DNA of 64,000 bases. Source: Vibrio furnissii CIP 102972 (GTDB taxonomy: Bacteria; Pseudomonadota; Gammaproteobacteria; Enterobacterales; Vibrionaceae). The stretch covers positions 1,116,001 through 1,180,000 of the forward strand of contig NZ_ACZP01000014.1 of the NCBI RefSeq assembly GCF_000176175.1. The letters run 5' to 3'. Shown here piece by piece: positions 34,979 to 43,323 of this stretch. The notes beneath the pieces were generated by a model that was not told where the DNA came from, did not search any database, and saw only the letters and a program-made list of their open reading frames with translations. Within the stretch, counting starts at the first letter, position 1, and each line of letters starts with the position of its first letter. Made by a program: the position numbers and the translations under genes.

Positions 34979-35818
34979 ATGAAACTGGACACTGTCGATT
35001 ATCTTGCTCCGGATGCTGCCGAGCAATTTGTAAAGTCACTGCGCGAAACGGGATTTGGCGTACTCAAAAACCACCCGATTCCCAAAGAGTTGGTTGAATC
35101 CATCTACGAAAATTGGTACCAATTTTTTACTTCAGCACGTAAAAATGAGTTCCAGTTTAACGTCGATACACAAGACGGTTATTTCCCTCCTAGCGTCTCG
35201 GAAGTGGCGAAAGGTCACACCGTGAAAGACATCAAAGAGTACTTTCACGTTTATCCTTGGGGTCAGATCCCGCAAGAGCTGAAAGAACAGATTCTGGATT
35301 ACTATGACCGCGCAAATGCATTTGTCGCAGAGCTACTGAGCTGGGTGGAAGCACATGCTCCGGCAGACGTGCAGGCGCGTTTTTCGATTGCCTTGTCTGA
35401 GATGATCAACGGCAGTGAGAAAACCTTGTTGCGTGTGCTCCATTACCCGCCAATGAGTGGTGATGAAGAGCCGGGCGCAATCCGCGCGGCAGCGCATGAA
35501 GACATCAACCTGCTGACGGTGCTTCCTGCGTCGAACGAGCCGGGCTTGCAAGTGATGGGCAGCGATGGCAGCTGGATCGATGTTCCTTGTGATTTTGGCA
35601 ACTTGATCATCAACATCGGTGACATGTTGCAAGAAGCATCGGGCGGTTACTTCCCGTCGACCACGCACCGCGTCATAAACCCAAGTGGTGAGCGCCAAAC
35701 TCAATCGCGCATTTCTCTGCCGCTGTTCCTGCATCCGAAGCCAGAAGTGGTGTTGTCTGAGCGTTACACAGCGCACAGCTACCTGATGGAACGTTTGCGT
35801 GAACTGGGCGTGATTTAA
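34979..35818 (+). CDS. 2-oxoglutarate/Fe(II)-dependent oxygenase, isopenicillin-N-synthase-like
   Basis: A 279-residue non-haem iron enzyme. Iron ligands are the His and Asp in AAHEDINLL and the second His in STTHRVINP; the 2-oxoglutarate-binding Arg is in QSRISLPLFLHP. The N-terminal DIOX_N-type domain (ETGFGVLKNHPI) is present. Substrate unknown: relatives hydroxylate or cyclise small molecules and some make ethylene. No biosynthetic partner genes are adjacent. It runs alone to its own terminator, with about 230 bases of promoter region upstream. Confidence 0.88.
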   Translation: MKLDTVDYLAPDAAEQFVKSLRETGFGVLKNHPIPKELVESIYENWYQFFTSARKNEFQFNVDTQDGYFPPSVSEVAKGHTVKDIKEYFHVYPWGQIPQELKEQILDYYDRANAFVAELLSWVEAHAPADVQARFSIALSEMINGSEKTLLRVLHYPPMSGDEEPGAIRAAAHEDINLLTVLPASNEPGLQVMGSDGSWIDVPCDFGNLIINIGDMLQEASGGYFPSTTHRVINPSGERQTQSRISLPLFLHPKPEVVLSERYTAHSYLMERLRELGVI

Positions 35819-35842
35819 CCGCGCTCGGTTATCTACCTCAAG

Positions 35843-35866
35843 GCCAGCCATGTGCTGGCTTTTTTA
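35843..35866 (+). terminator. Terminator after the 2OG oxygenase gene
   Basis: Stem GCCAGC/GCTGGC with loop CATGT followed by six T. Confidence 0.88.
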
Positions 35867-35991
35867 TTGTGTCAACGTTACATCAGAAACAGATGCTAGT
35901 TCAAAAACTTGCATTGTGAAACGGAGTGCGACTCGACAAATCGGTCAATTTGGATTTGAATTTAATGCAGGGATTGAAAAACGAGCATCGT

Positions 35992-36615
35992 ATGTCTGAT
36001 ACACAACCGCTGAGCGCGACCTTCCAAACGTACATGGAAAATCCGCTGCTCTGGCCGATTCTGGAAGTGTTGAAACAACAGCCATCGGGCTGGAAAGTTC
36101 ACACGTTGGCCGCCCATTTGAGCGAACTTGAATTGGTGCCAGTACTCGATGATGCGCCAGAAAAAGACTTGTTTAAACGTAACTTTCTGATCATGAACGC
36201 GCTCTATCAGTTGCAGGAAATCTTGTATCCACAAAAATGGTTGCAAGTAGAAGCGATGGACATTGTGTTGATGCCGATGTTTCGTAATGCCAACCATGTT
36301 ATCGACCCGGACGAGCCTTTGCGCGATTACTACACCAACTGGACCCATTATGAGGCCAGTGAAGGGGAAGTGAAGCGGCTATTGAACGAGTTTTGGACCC
36401 GCTATCGTCGGTTTGTCGGGGGGGAAACGGTCAGTCACCTCAATCGCCATGAGGCCTTGCGTTTGTTTGACTTACCGAGCGACGCAACATCGTTTGAGAT
36501 TCGCAAAACATGGCGCAAACTGGCGCTGCGTTGGCATCCGGACCGTGACAATGGCGATGCCGAGCAGTTTCGTATTTTATGTGCTGCATGGAATGTGTTA
36601 CGTCAAGAGTATTAA
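35992..36615 (+). CDS. DNAJ-related J-domain protein
   Basis: A 207-residue protein. The N-terminal about 145 residues match the DNAJ-related domain (FQTYMENPLLWPILEVLKQ, FKRNFLIMNALYQLQEIL). The C-terminal about 55 residues are a J-domain (LFDLPSDATSFEIRKTWRKLALRWHPD) with the HPD tripeptide needed to stimulate DnaK. It has no membrane segment. The start is not sharply defined: ATG 35992 fits the family, while in-frame ATG codons at 35965 and 35926 have no better ribosome site. Confidence 0.88.
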   Translation: MSDTQPLSATFQTYMENPLLWPILEVLKQQPSGWKVHTLAAHLSELELVPVLDDAPEKDLFKRNFLIMNALYQLQEILYPQKWLQVEAMDIVLMPMFRNANHVIDPDEPLRDYYTNWTHYEASEGEVKRLLNEFWTRYRRFVGGETVSHLNRHEALRLFDLPSDATSFEIRKTWRKLALRWHPDRDNGDAEQFRILCAAWNVLRQEY

Positions 36616-36636
36616 TTTGCTGATTTGAATACCAAT

Positions 36637-36673
36637 AAAAACGCCCGCGACAAGGTCTGCGGGCGTTTTTTTA
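36637..36673. terminator. Terminator after the J-domain gene
   Basis: Stem AAAAACGCCCGC/GCGGGCGTTTTT with a 10-base loop. The core ACGCCCGC is the same as in the terminator near 11.94 kb. Confidence 0.9.
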
Positions 36674-36783
36674 TTGTTGCTCAGCGGCTCTAACGGCTCA
36701 GCGGCTCTCGCTTCTCTGCTTTTTTCGAGGGCACACGTTGTATGCACTCACGCATCAAAGGCCAGCCGATTTCGCCGAGACGT

Positions 36784-38433
36784 TTACGCTTTGAATTGCG
36801 ATTTGCGCATGCGGTTCAATGCAGCCATGGCATCTAGAATGCGTGGCTTGGCCAGATCGCCGTGATTTGGCATCGCGGTGTACCAGTGTTCGGTGAGCAT
36901 TTCCGCCATCTCTTTGGCTGGGTTTTTTGACCAACCTGGCAGCTGTGCCAACTGGAACCACAACCAACCAATTGCGTTCACTTCAGACGCTGATTCCAAC
37001 TGCTCTAGCGCTGAAATATCTGCAAACTCTTTCCCGAAGCGCAGCGCATCAACCCCTTTGGCGGAGACGCGGAACTTTCCTTCAACCAGCAGTTTTTGCA
37101 GCGCGGCACGGTTAAACGAGCGCGGAGGGAAGGTTGCCAGTGGCGTTTCACATTCGTTACGACGGGCCGTTGGGTGCTGAGCGATCACTTGCTGTGCTTT
37201 CTCGGTAACGTCGACGGCTTGGTAATCGTGCATTTGAATCACGGTGTCCGCCACATCTAGATAATCGCCTGAGCCGCCCATGACCACCAAAGTTGAAACA
37301 CCGAGTTCATCACGCAATTGACCGATACGGTCGACCAGCGGCGTGATGGGTTCATCGCCTTTGCTCACCAGCGCTTGCATGCGCTCGTCGCGAATCATGA
37401 AGTTGGTGGCAGAGGTATCTTCATCAATCAGCAGCGTGGTCGCGCCAGCTTCGATGGATTCTTGCAACCATGCCGCTTGCGATGTGGAGCCCGACGCGTC
37501 TTGCGTGCTGAAATCGCTGGTGTTTTTGCCCATGGGCAGGTGATTGATGTAGTTGGCTAAATTCAGGTTGTGTACGCAGCGGCCATCTTCGGCACGGATC
37601 TTCATCGCATTGCCATCGGTCACGATGCGCTCACGGCCATCTCCCGGAATGTGGTTGTAAATTGAGCGCTCTAGCGCAGTCAACAGCGTTGATTTCCCGT
37701 GGAAACCACCGCCCACAATTAAGGTGATGCCTTGACGAATCCCCAAACCACGAATCTCACCTTGGTTGGGTGTGGTCAGCGTCACTTCCAGTGCGCTTGG
37801 CGCAGTGAAAGGAACGGCGTCTTTCATCGGCAGGTCACAGTTACCGGCAAGGCGTGGTAGCACACTGCCATTGGCAACAAACGCGACCAAGCCTTGGTCT
37901 GCCAGTTGATCGCGCAGTGCGTCTTGATCTTCGATGATCTCACAGTGGTGGATCAGTGCGTCTTTATCCAGCTCACGCTCAATGGTGGCGCGGCGAATGA
38001 ATTTTGGCATGTGGAACGTCAAGATATTCAGCGCTTTCTTGGCCAAAATATCACGCCCTTCTGCCGGCAGACTCATGCGAAAACGCAGTTCGATTCCGTC
38101 ATCGGTGAACACCACGGAGGTGCTGTCGAGCACCGTCTGGCCACTGAGCGAAATGGAAATGGAGTTCTCTTGCTTGGCAAATTCAGCAAAGGAACGAGCG
38201 ATAAAATCACGCGCCGCACGTTGGTAAGACGGCGATTTCTCGCGCAACCAATCAAGGCCGGTGAGCGACCAAGCGCGGGTCGCGCGAAGACGAGAGGCCG
38301 AAGCGTAAGGATCCGACTGAACGTGATCGATATACAGGGTGTAGTCACCAAAATCATATTGGCCTTTAATTTGCTGATACGCTCGGTAGTTCTGTTTTTC
38401 GAGTTTTTTCAGTATAGATGTTAATAGATCCAT
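36784..38433 (-). CDS. ABC-class ATPase (MRB1590-like, PF09818)
   Basis: A 549-residue soluble protein of the ABC_ATPase family. The Walker A motif GGGFHGKST lies near residue 245, the Walker B stretch TTLLIDEDTSATNFMIRD near 335, and VVMGGSGDYLDVAD near 385. The N-terminal about 200 residues (QYDFGDYTLYIDHVQSDPYA) are specific to the family. The eukaryotic relative MRB1590 is an RNA-binding ATPase in trypanosome mitochondrial RNA editing, so an RNA-related role is possible. No transporter membrane partner is adjacent. It is monocistronic. Confidence 0.87.
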   Translation of the reverse strand: MDLLTSILKKLEKQNYRAYQQIKGQYDFGDYTLYIDHVQSDPYASASRLRATRAWSLTGLDWLREKSPSYQRAARDFIARSFAEFAKQENSISISLSGQTVLDSTSVVFTDDGIELRFRMSLPAEGRDILAKKALNILTFHMPKFIRRATIERELDKDALIHHCEIIEDQDALRDQLADQGLVAFVANGSVLPRLAGNCDLPMKDAVPFTAPSALEVTLTTPNQGEIRGLGIRQGITLIVGGGFHGKSTLLTALERSIYNHIPGDGRERIVTDGNAMKIRAEDGRCVHNLNLANYINHLPMGKNTSDFSTQDASGSTSQAAWLQESIEAGATTLLIDEDTSATNFMIRDERMQALVSKGDEPITPLVDRIGQLRDELGVSTLVVMGGSGDYLDVADTVIQMHDYQAVDVTEKAQQVIAQHPTARRNECETPLATFPPRSFNRAALQKLLVEGKFRVSAKGVDALRFGKEFADISALEQLESASEVNAIGWLWFQLAQLPGWSKNPAKEMAEMLTEHWYTAMPNHGDLAKPRILDAMAALNRMRKSQFKA

Positions 38434-38584
38434 CTCGTTTATCGCTCATTGAGAAAGAGAAAAGGGGGCGATTATAGGGAGCGCCCACCTGAGAGTAAAG
38501 GGATGATAAGCAATTCAAAGCAGTGGGGAAACCTTTAATTGGCTTCCCCTTGCGTGCGCGGGGGAACCGAGGCGAGCCGCGAAA

Positions 38585-40501
38585 CTACTTTGATGCTAAG
38601 TGGGTGTTGTCGCCCAATTTGGCAAAGGAATAACTTTGATTGAGCATCACCAGTTCAAACTCTTCGGTTGGCAATGGACGTCCGTACAGATACCCCTCAG
38701 CAATATCGCATCCTTCTTCAATGAAAAACGTGTCTTGCTCTGGGGTGTCGACGCCTTCAACCCCAACTTGCAAATGCAGTTTCTGCGCAACGTGAATGAC
38801 TGAACGCAGAATCTCTTCGTCTTCGTCGTTATGGGTGAGTTGCTGCACAAAGGTTTTGTCGAGTTTGATTGCATCAAATGGGTAATGTTTTAAGTGATGG
38901 AATGAGGCAAATCCCGACCCAAACTCGCTCAGTGTGAGGTGAACTCCCAATTGATGTAAGGCGCTGAGTGTGTTGCGCGCGACGACTTCATCGGACAACA
39001 AGGCATTTTCGTTGATCTCCAAATCAAGTTGCGCGGGCGGTACATCATGCGCGTTAAGTAAGGCTTCGATCTGTTGGGCCAACTGACCATTTTGTAGCTG
39101 ACCCGTCGAAATTGCAGCGGTGAGTCGTAGCGAGGGGAAGGAGTGACGCCAGCGGCCGGCCATTTCAATGGTGTGGCGCAGCACAAAGTTACCCACTTCA
39201 AACATCAGCCCGTTTTGTTCGGCCATGTTGATGAGCGCTTCATGTGTGACGTCGCCCAGCAGCGGATGGCTCCAACGCAGGACGGTTTGCGCGCCTAACC
39301 AACGGCGTGAACGGGGATCCACTTTGGGTTGAAAATAGAGCGCCAAGTCATCATTTTGCAACGCCTGCAACAGGTAACTTTCCAGTGCATTGGCGGACGC
39401 CAATTGATCCGCGCTGGATTGAGAATGGTAGTGGAACTGATAGCCGGAATCTTTGCAGGCCAACATGGCTTCGGACGCAAAGTGGATCAGTTCTCCGGCA
39501 TGAGCGGAGTCGGCATGGGTCGCAATGCCAATGTAGGCGTTGAGGTGAAAGCGTTCTTGCTCAAGTTGAAACTCGGCTTGATGAATGCCGACCAGCCGAT
39601 GGCACAGTAGCTCCAAACTGTTCTCTAAGGATGGCGCTTTGACCAACAGCACCAAATCGTTGGCGGTGGGGCGCGCCGTGAGGATTTCAATGCCTTCAAA
39701 ATGCCCAACGCGTTCGCGGTAGCGCTTCAGCACTTTCTCCCAGTTTTGATACCCCAAGCGCGATTGCAGATGACGGGCGTTGGCAAAGCCAACATACAGC
39801 AGTGCCAAATCGTGATCGCCACGCGTGAGTGCTTTGTCGACTTCACGCTCCAAACCGGAATGATTGAAGAAAGCGGTGCTGGTGTCGTGGTGCAATTGGA
39901 ACGCGACTAACTGTTCCGCCGCTTTACGCTTGTCAATTTCCTGATTGAGGGAGTAGTTGAGGTCGGCCAAATCTTGGGTGCGAATTTGAATGCGTGCTTG
40001 CAGATCATCATTGAGCAGTTTGAGCTTCTGATGTTGGTAAATCACAGTGAGTTGCGATTCGAGCGAAACACGAAAACTTTGCAGCAGCTTGCGATACGTG
40101 GGCGTGAAGGCATTCGCTTTATTGTCCAGCACACAGATGGTGCCAAACAGGTCGCCATTGGGCCAACAGACCGGAATCCCGCAATAGGCCACCATGCCGT
40201 GAGAAATATCAGGGTTATGACGCCATTTCATGTCAGTTAAGGCATTTGGAATGAGTAGTTCTTGACGTGTTTTGGCCACTGTTTCGCAATACAGGCCTTG
40301 GCCGAGGGCTTCGGTGTCACCGCTGCGATACGGCTGTTTGACATTGGTGTTGGCGCAGAAAACTTCGATTTCTTCATCGTGCAGACGCATGATGAGTGCG
40401 GCGGGAACCTGGAGGATATCGGCCAACAGATTGACGATGGTTTGCCAGCCACTTAGCATCTCTTGAGGAACAGTTAATGACTGTGTATTGATTTTCGACA
40501 T
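38585..40501 (-). CDS. GAF protein with degenerate GGDEF and EAL domains
   Basis: A 638-residue cytoplasmic protein. A GAF domain (about 15-155; VPAALIMRLHDEEIEVF, PNGDLFGTICVLD) is followed by a coiled coil (about 160-200), a GGDEF-fold domain whose signature is ARPTANDLVLL, and an EAL-fold domain. The EAL tripeptide is QTV (GAQTVLRW), DDFG is replaced by SEFG (LSEFGSGF), and the metal-binding Asn strand reads AAISTGQLQ. Neither cyclase nor phosphodiesterase activity is expected; it may sense ligand or bind another protein or RNA, as CsrD does. ATG 40501 is favoured over 40510 by AAAGGATGG upstream. Confidence 0.87.
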   Translation of the reverse strand: MSKINTQSLTVPQEMLSGWQTIVNLLADILQVPAALIMRLHDEEIEVFCANTNVKQPYRSGDTEALGQGLYCETVAKTRQELLIPNALTDMKWRHNPDISHGMVAYCGIPVCWPNGDLFGTICVLDNKANAFTPTYRKLLQSFRVSLESQLTVIYQHQKLKLLNDDLQARIQIRTQDLADLNYSLNQEIDKRKAAEQLVAFQLHHDTSTAFFNHSGLEREVDKALTRGDHDLALLYVGFANARHLQSRLGYQNWEKVLKRYRERVGHFEGIEILTARPTANDLVLLVKAPSLENSLELLCHRLVGIHQAEFQLEQERFHLNAYIGIATHADSAHAGELIHFASEAMLACKDSGYQFHYHSQSSADQLASANALESYLLQALQNDDLALYFQPKVDPRSRRWLGAQTVLRWSHPLLGDVTHEALINMAEQNGLMFEVGNFVLRHTIEMAGRWRHSFPSLRLTAAISTGQLQNGQLAQQIEALLNAHDVPPAQLDLEINENALLSDEVVARNTLSALHQLGVHLTLSEFGSGFASFHHLKHYPFDAIKLDKTFVQQLTHNDEDEEILRSVIHVAQKLHLQVGVEGVDTPEQDTFFIEEGCDIAEGYLYGRPLPTEEFELVMLNQSYSFAKLGDNTHLASK

Positions 40502-40613
40502 ACAGCCCATCCTTTGAACGTCGGCGGAACCGCTGAGCGATCCGTGCTCAGCTTTCGTGCGCTGCGTTGTTGCAGCACGTATTTACAGTATATGAACGGG
40601 TTGGCAAATCGAC

Positions 40614-40641
40614 AAAAAAAGTCCCGGCAAATGCACGGGAC
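40614..40641 (-). terminator. Terminator after fabV
   Basis: Reading leftward: GTCCCG/CGGGAC stem with a 9-base loop, then seven T. It is 56 bases beyond the fabV stop. Confidence 0.82.
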
Positions 40642-40696
40642 CTTCACAAATTGACAGAAATTGTCGCCGATTCGACATTCGGCTCTGGCGAAGCGT

Positions 40697-41881
40697 CTAA
40701 AAGCGTTCTAGGTCGACGTCAGCATCGTAATCGATGCCGTCAAAACCAAATCCATTCAAACGCAGGAACTCGGCTTTAAAGCCCGCGTAGTCGCCCATTT
40801 GTTGGAAGTTGCTGCCGTTCATTTCAGCCAGCACTTCACGCACGCGCTGTTGCGTGTCAGGGTTCAGTTCCCAGTCATCCATACGTACCAGACGTTCACC
40901 ATCAACAGGCACGCTGGTGTGACTATAGAGTTTGTCACTGAACAAACGATGCATCTGCTCAATGCATCCTTCGTGTGTGCCTTTTTCTTTCATCACGCGG
41001 TACAGCGCCAACATGTATGGGCTTAAGCCGGGAATGAAAACGCTCGCTTTGGTGACCAAGGCTTTACACACGGTGGCGTAGGCACCGCCATCAAAGTTTG
41101 CCAGTTTCAGGTTGAGTGAATGGCTGGTTTGATGCAGGTCGATTTTTGCGCGACCGAGCGTGCCATCGAGATAGATCGGATGCGTGATTGATGGACCCAC
41201 ATACGAAAATGCGATGGTTTTACATCCTGGCGCGATGGACTCGTTGTTGATCAGCGTATCAATCCAGCTTTCCCAATCTTCACCCCCCATCACATGCAGC
41301 GTGCTGTCGATCTCTTCATCGTTGGCCGGTTCCAAGGTGGTGTCGACCCATGTGTCGTTTTCCAACACAATCGTCGCGCCAGAAACGGCGTTACCAATCG
41401 GTTTGATGGCGGAACGCCAGAACTCATCGCAGCCCGGTTTGCGGCGCATGCCACTGGCAATACTGTAAATCACCAGATCCACTTCACCTTCAAAGTAGGT
41501 TTCGATCGCTTCAACGACTTGTTCTCGCACGGCATCGGAAAATACATCGCCGTTGATGTTGACCGCGATGTGGCCTTCACGTTCAGCAAATTTCTTGAAC
41601 GCCAGATTATTGAAATAGCCAGCGCTGCCCACCCCTTTCTCAGACGGGCCGCGTTCAAAAGAGACCCCAATCGTGTCGGCGTTGGCACCACCAAATGTGA
41701 GTGCAATGCGTGCCGCCAAACCAAAGCCGGAAGAGGCGCCGAGGATCAGAACGCGTTTGGGCCCCTGTGTGATCGGTTTTGCCGATTTAACGTACTCAAT
41801 TTGTTGTAAAACCGCTTGTTCACAGCCAAGTGGATGAGCGGTGCGGGCCACTACACCCTGAATCACGGGCTCAATGCGCAT
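40697..41881 (-). CDS. fabV: Enoyl-[acyl-carrier-protein]/enoyl-CoA reductase FabV
   Basis: A 394-residue NADH-dependent enoyl reductase for the last step of fatty acid elongation; this class resists triclosan. The cofactor motif LILGASSGFGLAARIALTFGG and the catalytic Tyr-X8-Lys (YLDGTLGRAK) are intact, as is KALVTKASVFIPGLSPYMLALYRVMKEKGTHEGC. The N-terminus (RIEPVIQGVVARTAHP) and several segments differ from typical V. cholerae FabV, so this may be a second, divergent copy (FabV2-like); this is inference. Monocistronic. Confidence 0.93.
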   Translation of the reverse strand: MRIEPVIQGVVARTAHPLGCEQAVLQQIEYVKSAKPITQGPKRVLILGASSGFGLAARIALTFGGANADTIGVSFERGPSEKGVGSAGYFNNLAFKKFAEREGHIAVNINGDVFSDAVREQVVEAIETYFEGEVDLVIYSIASGMRRKPGCDEFWRSAIKPIGNAVSGATIVLENDTWVDTTLEPANDEEIDSTLHVMGGEDWESWIDTLINNESIAPGCKTIAFSYVGPSITHPIYLDGTLGRAKIDLHQTSHSLNLKLANFDGGAYATVCKALVTKASVFIPGLSPYMLALYRVMKEKGTHEGCIEQMHRLFSDKLYSHTSVPVDGERLVRMDDWELNPDTQQRVREVLAEMNGSNFQQMGDYAGFKAEFLRLNGFGFDGIDYDADVDLERF

Positions 41882-41991
41882 TGATGATCACCTTTTAAAC
41901 ATTACAGTAGGGGGAGTGTTAACAATATCGTAAAGCTGCGTAAATTTTATTGAGCTAGACCATTAAAAACTGGGATTTTAAGCAGGGAAGG

Positions 41992-42025
41992 CCGATTCCG
42001 CATGGTGTGAACGCCGCGGAATCGG
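41992..42025 (-). terminator. Hairpin after tesA
   Basis: Perfect 10-base stem CCGATTCCGC/GCGGAATCGG with a 14-base loop, 22 bases beyond tesA. No T-run follows, so it may be a 3'-protecting hairpin or a weak terminator. Confidence 0.5.
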
Positions 42026-42047
42026 GGAGGAAAAGGTGAAAATAAGA

Positions 42048-42647
42048 TCAGAGCAATGGCGCGAGTTGTTGCGCCATAAAATCGGCGATCCAAGGCTGTG
42101 CTTCCGGTTTAGGGTGCAAACCATCGTTCATCATCCATTCGGGTTTAACGATGACTTGTTCCAGAAAAAACGGGATCAGCGGCACGGATTTTTCGTCAGA
42201 CAGGGTGGGGTACAGTTGGGCGATCGCATCGCTGTAACGCTTGCCATAATTGGGCGGAATGCGAATTTGCATCAGAATCACGTGACTCTTATTGGCCTGA
42301 ATCTGGTCGATCATCGCGCGTAAATTGTTTTCGACCACTTTGGGAGGAAAGCCGCGTAAACCGTCATTGGCGCCCAGCTCGATCAACACGGTGTCGGGTT
42401 GATGTTGTTTCAGCAGGGATGGCAAACGGTCAAGGCTATTGCCTGTGGTATCGCCGGAAATACTGCCGTTAACAACCGATACATTTTTGCCGTTTCCCGC
42501 CAACGCACTGCTGAGTAAACTGGGCCAAGCTTGCTCAATCGGCATCTGGTAGCCAGCGCTTAAACTATCGCCAAGTATTAAGAGTGTGTTACTACTAGCG
42601 CTAGCAGAAAAGAAAAGAACAAGAATCAAGGAAAGTCGTCTCATCAT
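42048..42647 (-). CDS. tesA: Multifunctional acyl-CoA thioesterase I/lysophospholipase L1
   Basis: A 199-residue SGNH hydrolase with a signal peptide (LSLILVLFFSASASS), so it acts in the periplasm. The catalytic Ser28 is in LILGDSLSAG; the Gly and Asn are in NGSISGDTTG and ELGANDGLRG, and the Asp/His pair in NDGLHPKPEAQ. It hydrolyses acyl-CoA, lysophospholipids and esters. Its ATG at 42647 overlaps the ATG of ybbA on the other strand (CATCATG), so each promoter must lie within the opposite gene. Confidence 0.93.
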   Translation of the reverse strand: MMRRLSLILVLFFSASASSNTLLILGDSLSAGYQMPIEQAWPSLLSSALAGNGKNVSVVNGSISGDTTGNSLDRLPSLLKQHQPDTVLIELGANDGLRGFPPKVVENNLRAMIDQIQANKSHVILMQIRIPPNYGKRYSDAIAQLYPTLSDEKSVPLIPFFLEQVIVKPEWMMNDGLHPKPEAQPWIADFMAQQLAPLL

Positions 42648-43323
42648 GCAAACACCTGTTATTTCAGCTCAATCGTTATCCAAAGTAGTCTCCACCAATC
42701 AGGAGCAATTAACAATCCTTAAAGAGGTGAATCTGCAGATTCATCAGGGGGAAAGCGTTGCCATCGTCGGTACCTCTGGCGCGGGCAAGTCCACGCTGAT
42801 GACCCTGCTTGCCGGGTTAGATACGCCAAGCCACGGAGAAGTTCATCTGCTGGGCAAAGCGCTCTCCGCGTTGGATGACGAAGCGCGCGCGGCCATTCGC
42901 AGTGAATCGGTCGGGTTTGTGTTTCAGAGTTTTCTGCTGATCCCGAGCCTGTCGGCTTTGGAGAACGTGACGCTGCCCTGTTTGTTGAAAGGGGAAGCGG
43001 AAGATCGCGAGCGAGCGACTGCGCTGCTGACGTCTGTCGGATTGGAACATCGGATTCATCATTCGCCGAGCCAACTGTCCGGTGGCGAGCAACAACGCGT
43101 CGCCTTGGCGCGCGCGTTCATGATTGGCCCGCAAGTGCTGTTTGCTGATGAGCCAACCGGTAACCTCGATCAAGAGACGGCGGCGAAAGTGATTGATCTG
43201 CTCTTTGAACTCAACGCGAAACATGGCACCACGCTGGTGCTCGTCACTCACGATCCAAAACTGGCGGCGCGTTGTGATCGTCGTTTTCACATGCAAGCGG
43301 GCATGCTGGAGGAGCGCACATGA
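42646..43323 (+). CDS. ybbA: ABC transporter ATP-binding protein YbbA
   Basis: A 225-residue ATPase of the LolD/MacB-type exporter group: Walker [10 protein letters not shown], signature LSGGEQQR, Walker [10 protein letters not shown] and the H-loop VTHD. It pairs with the large permease YbbP; ybbA and ybbP overlap by 4 bases (ATGA). AAGGA at 42629-42633 sets the start. In E. coli ybbAP also lies divergent from tesA; the substrate is unproven, perhaps a lipid or lipoprotein process. Confidence 0.93.
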   Translation: MQTPVISAQSLSKVVSTNQEQLTILKEVNLQIHQGESVAIVGTSGAGKSTLMTLLAGLDTPSHGEVHLLGKALSALDDEARAAIRSESVGFVFQSFLLIPSLSALENVTLPCLLKGEAEDRERATALLTSVGLEHRIHHSPSQLSGGEQQRVALARAFMIGPQVLFADEPTGNLDQETAAKVIDLLFELNAKHGTTLVLVTHDPKLAARCDRRFHMQAGMLEERT

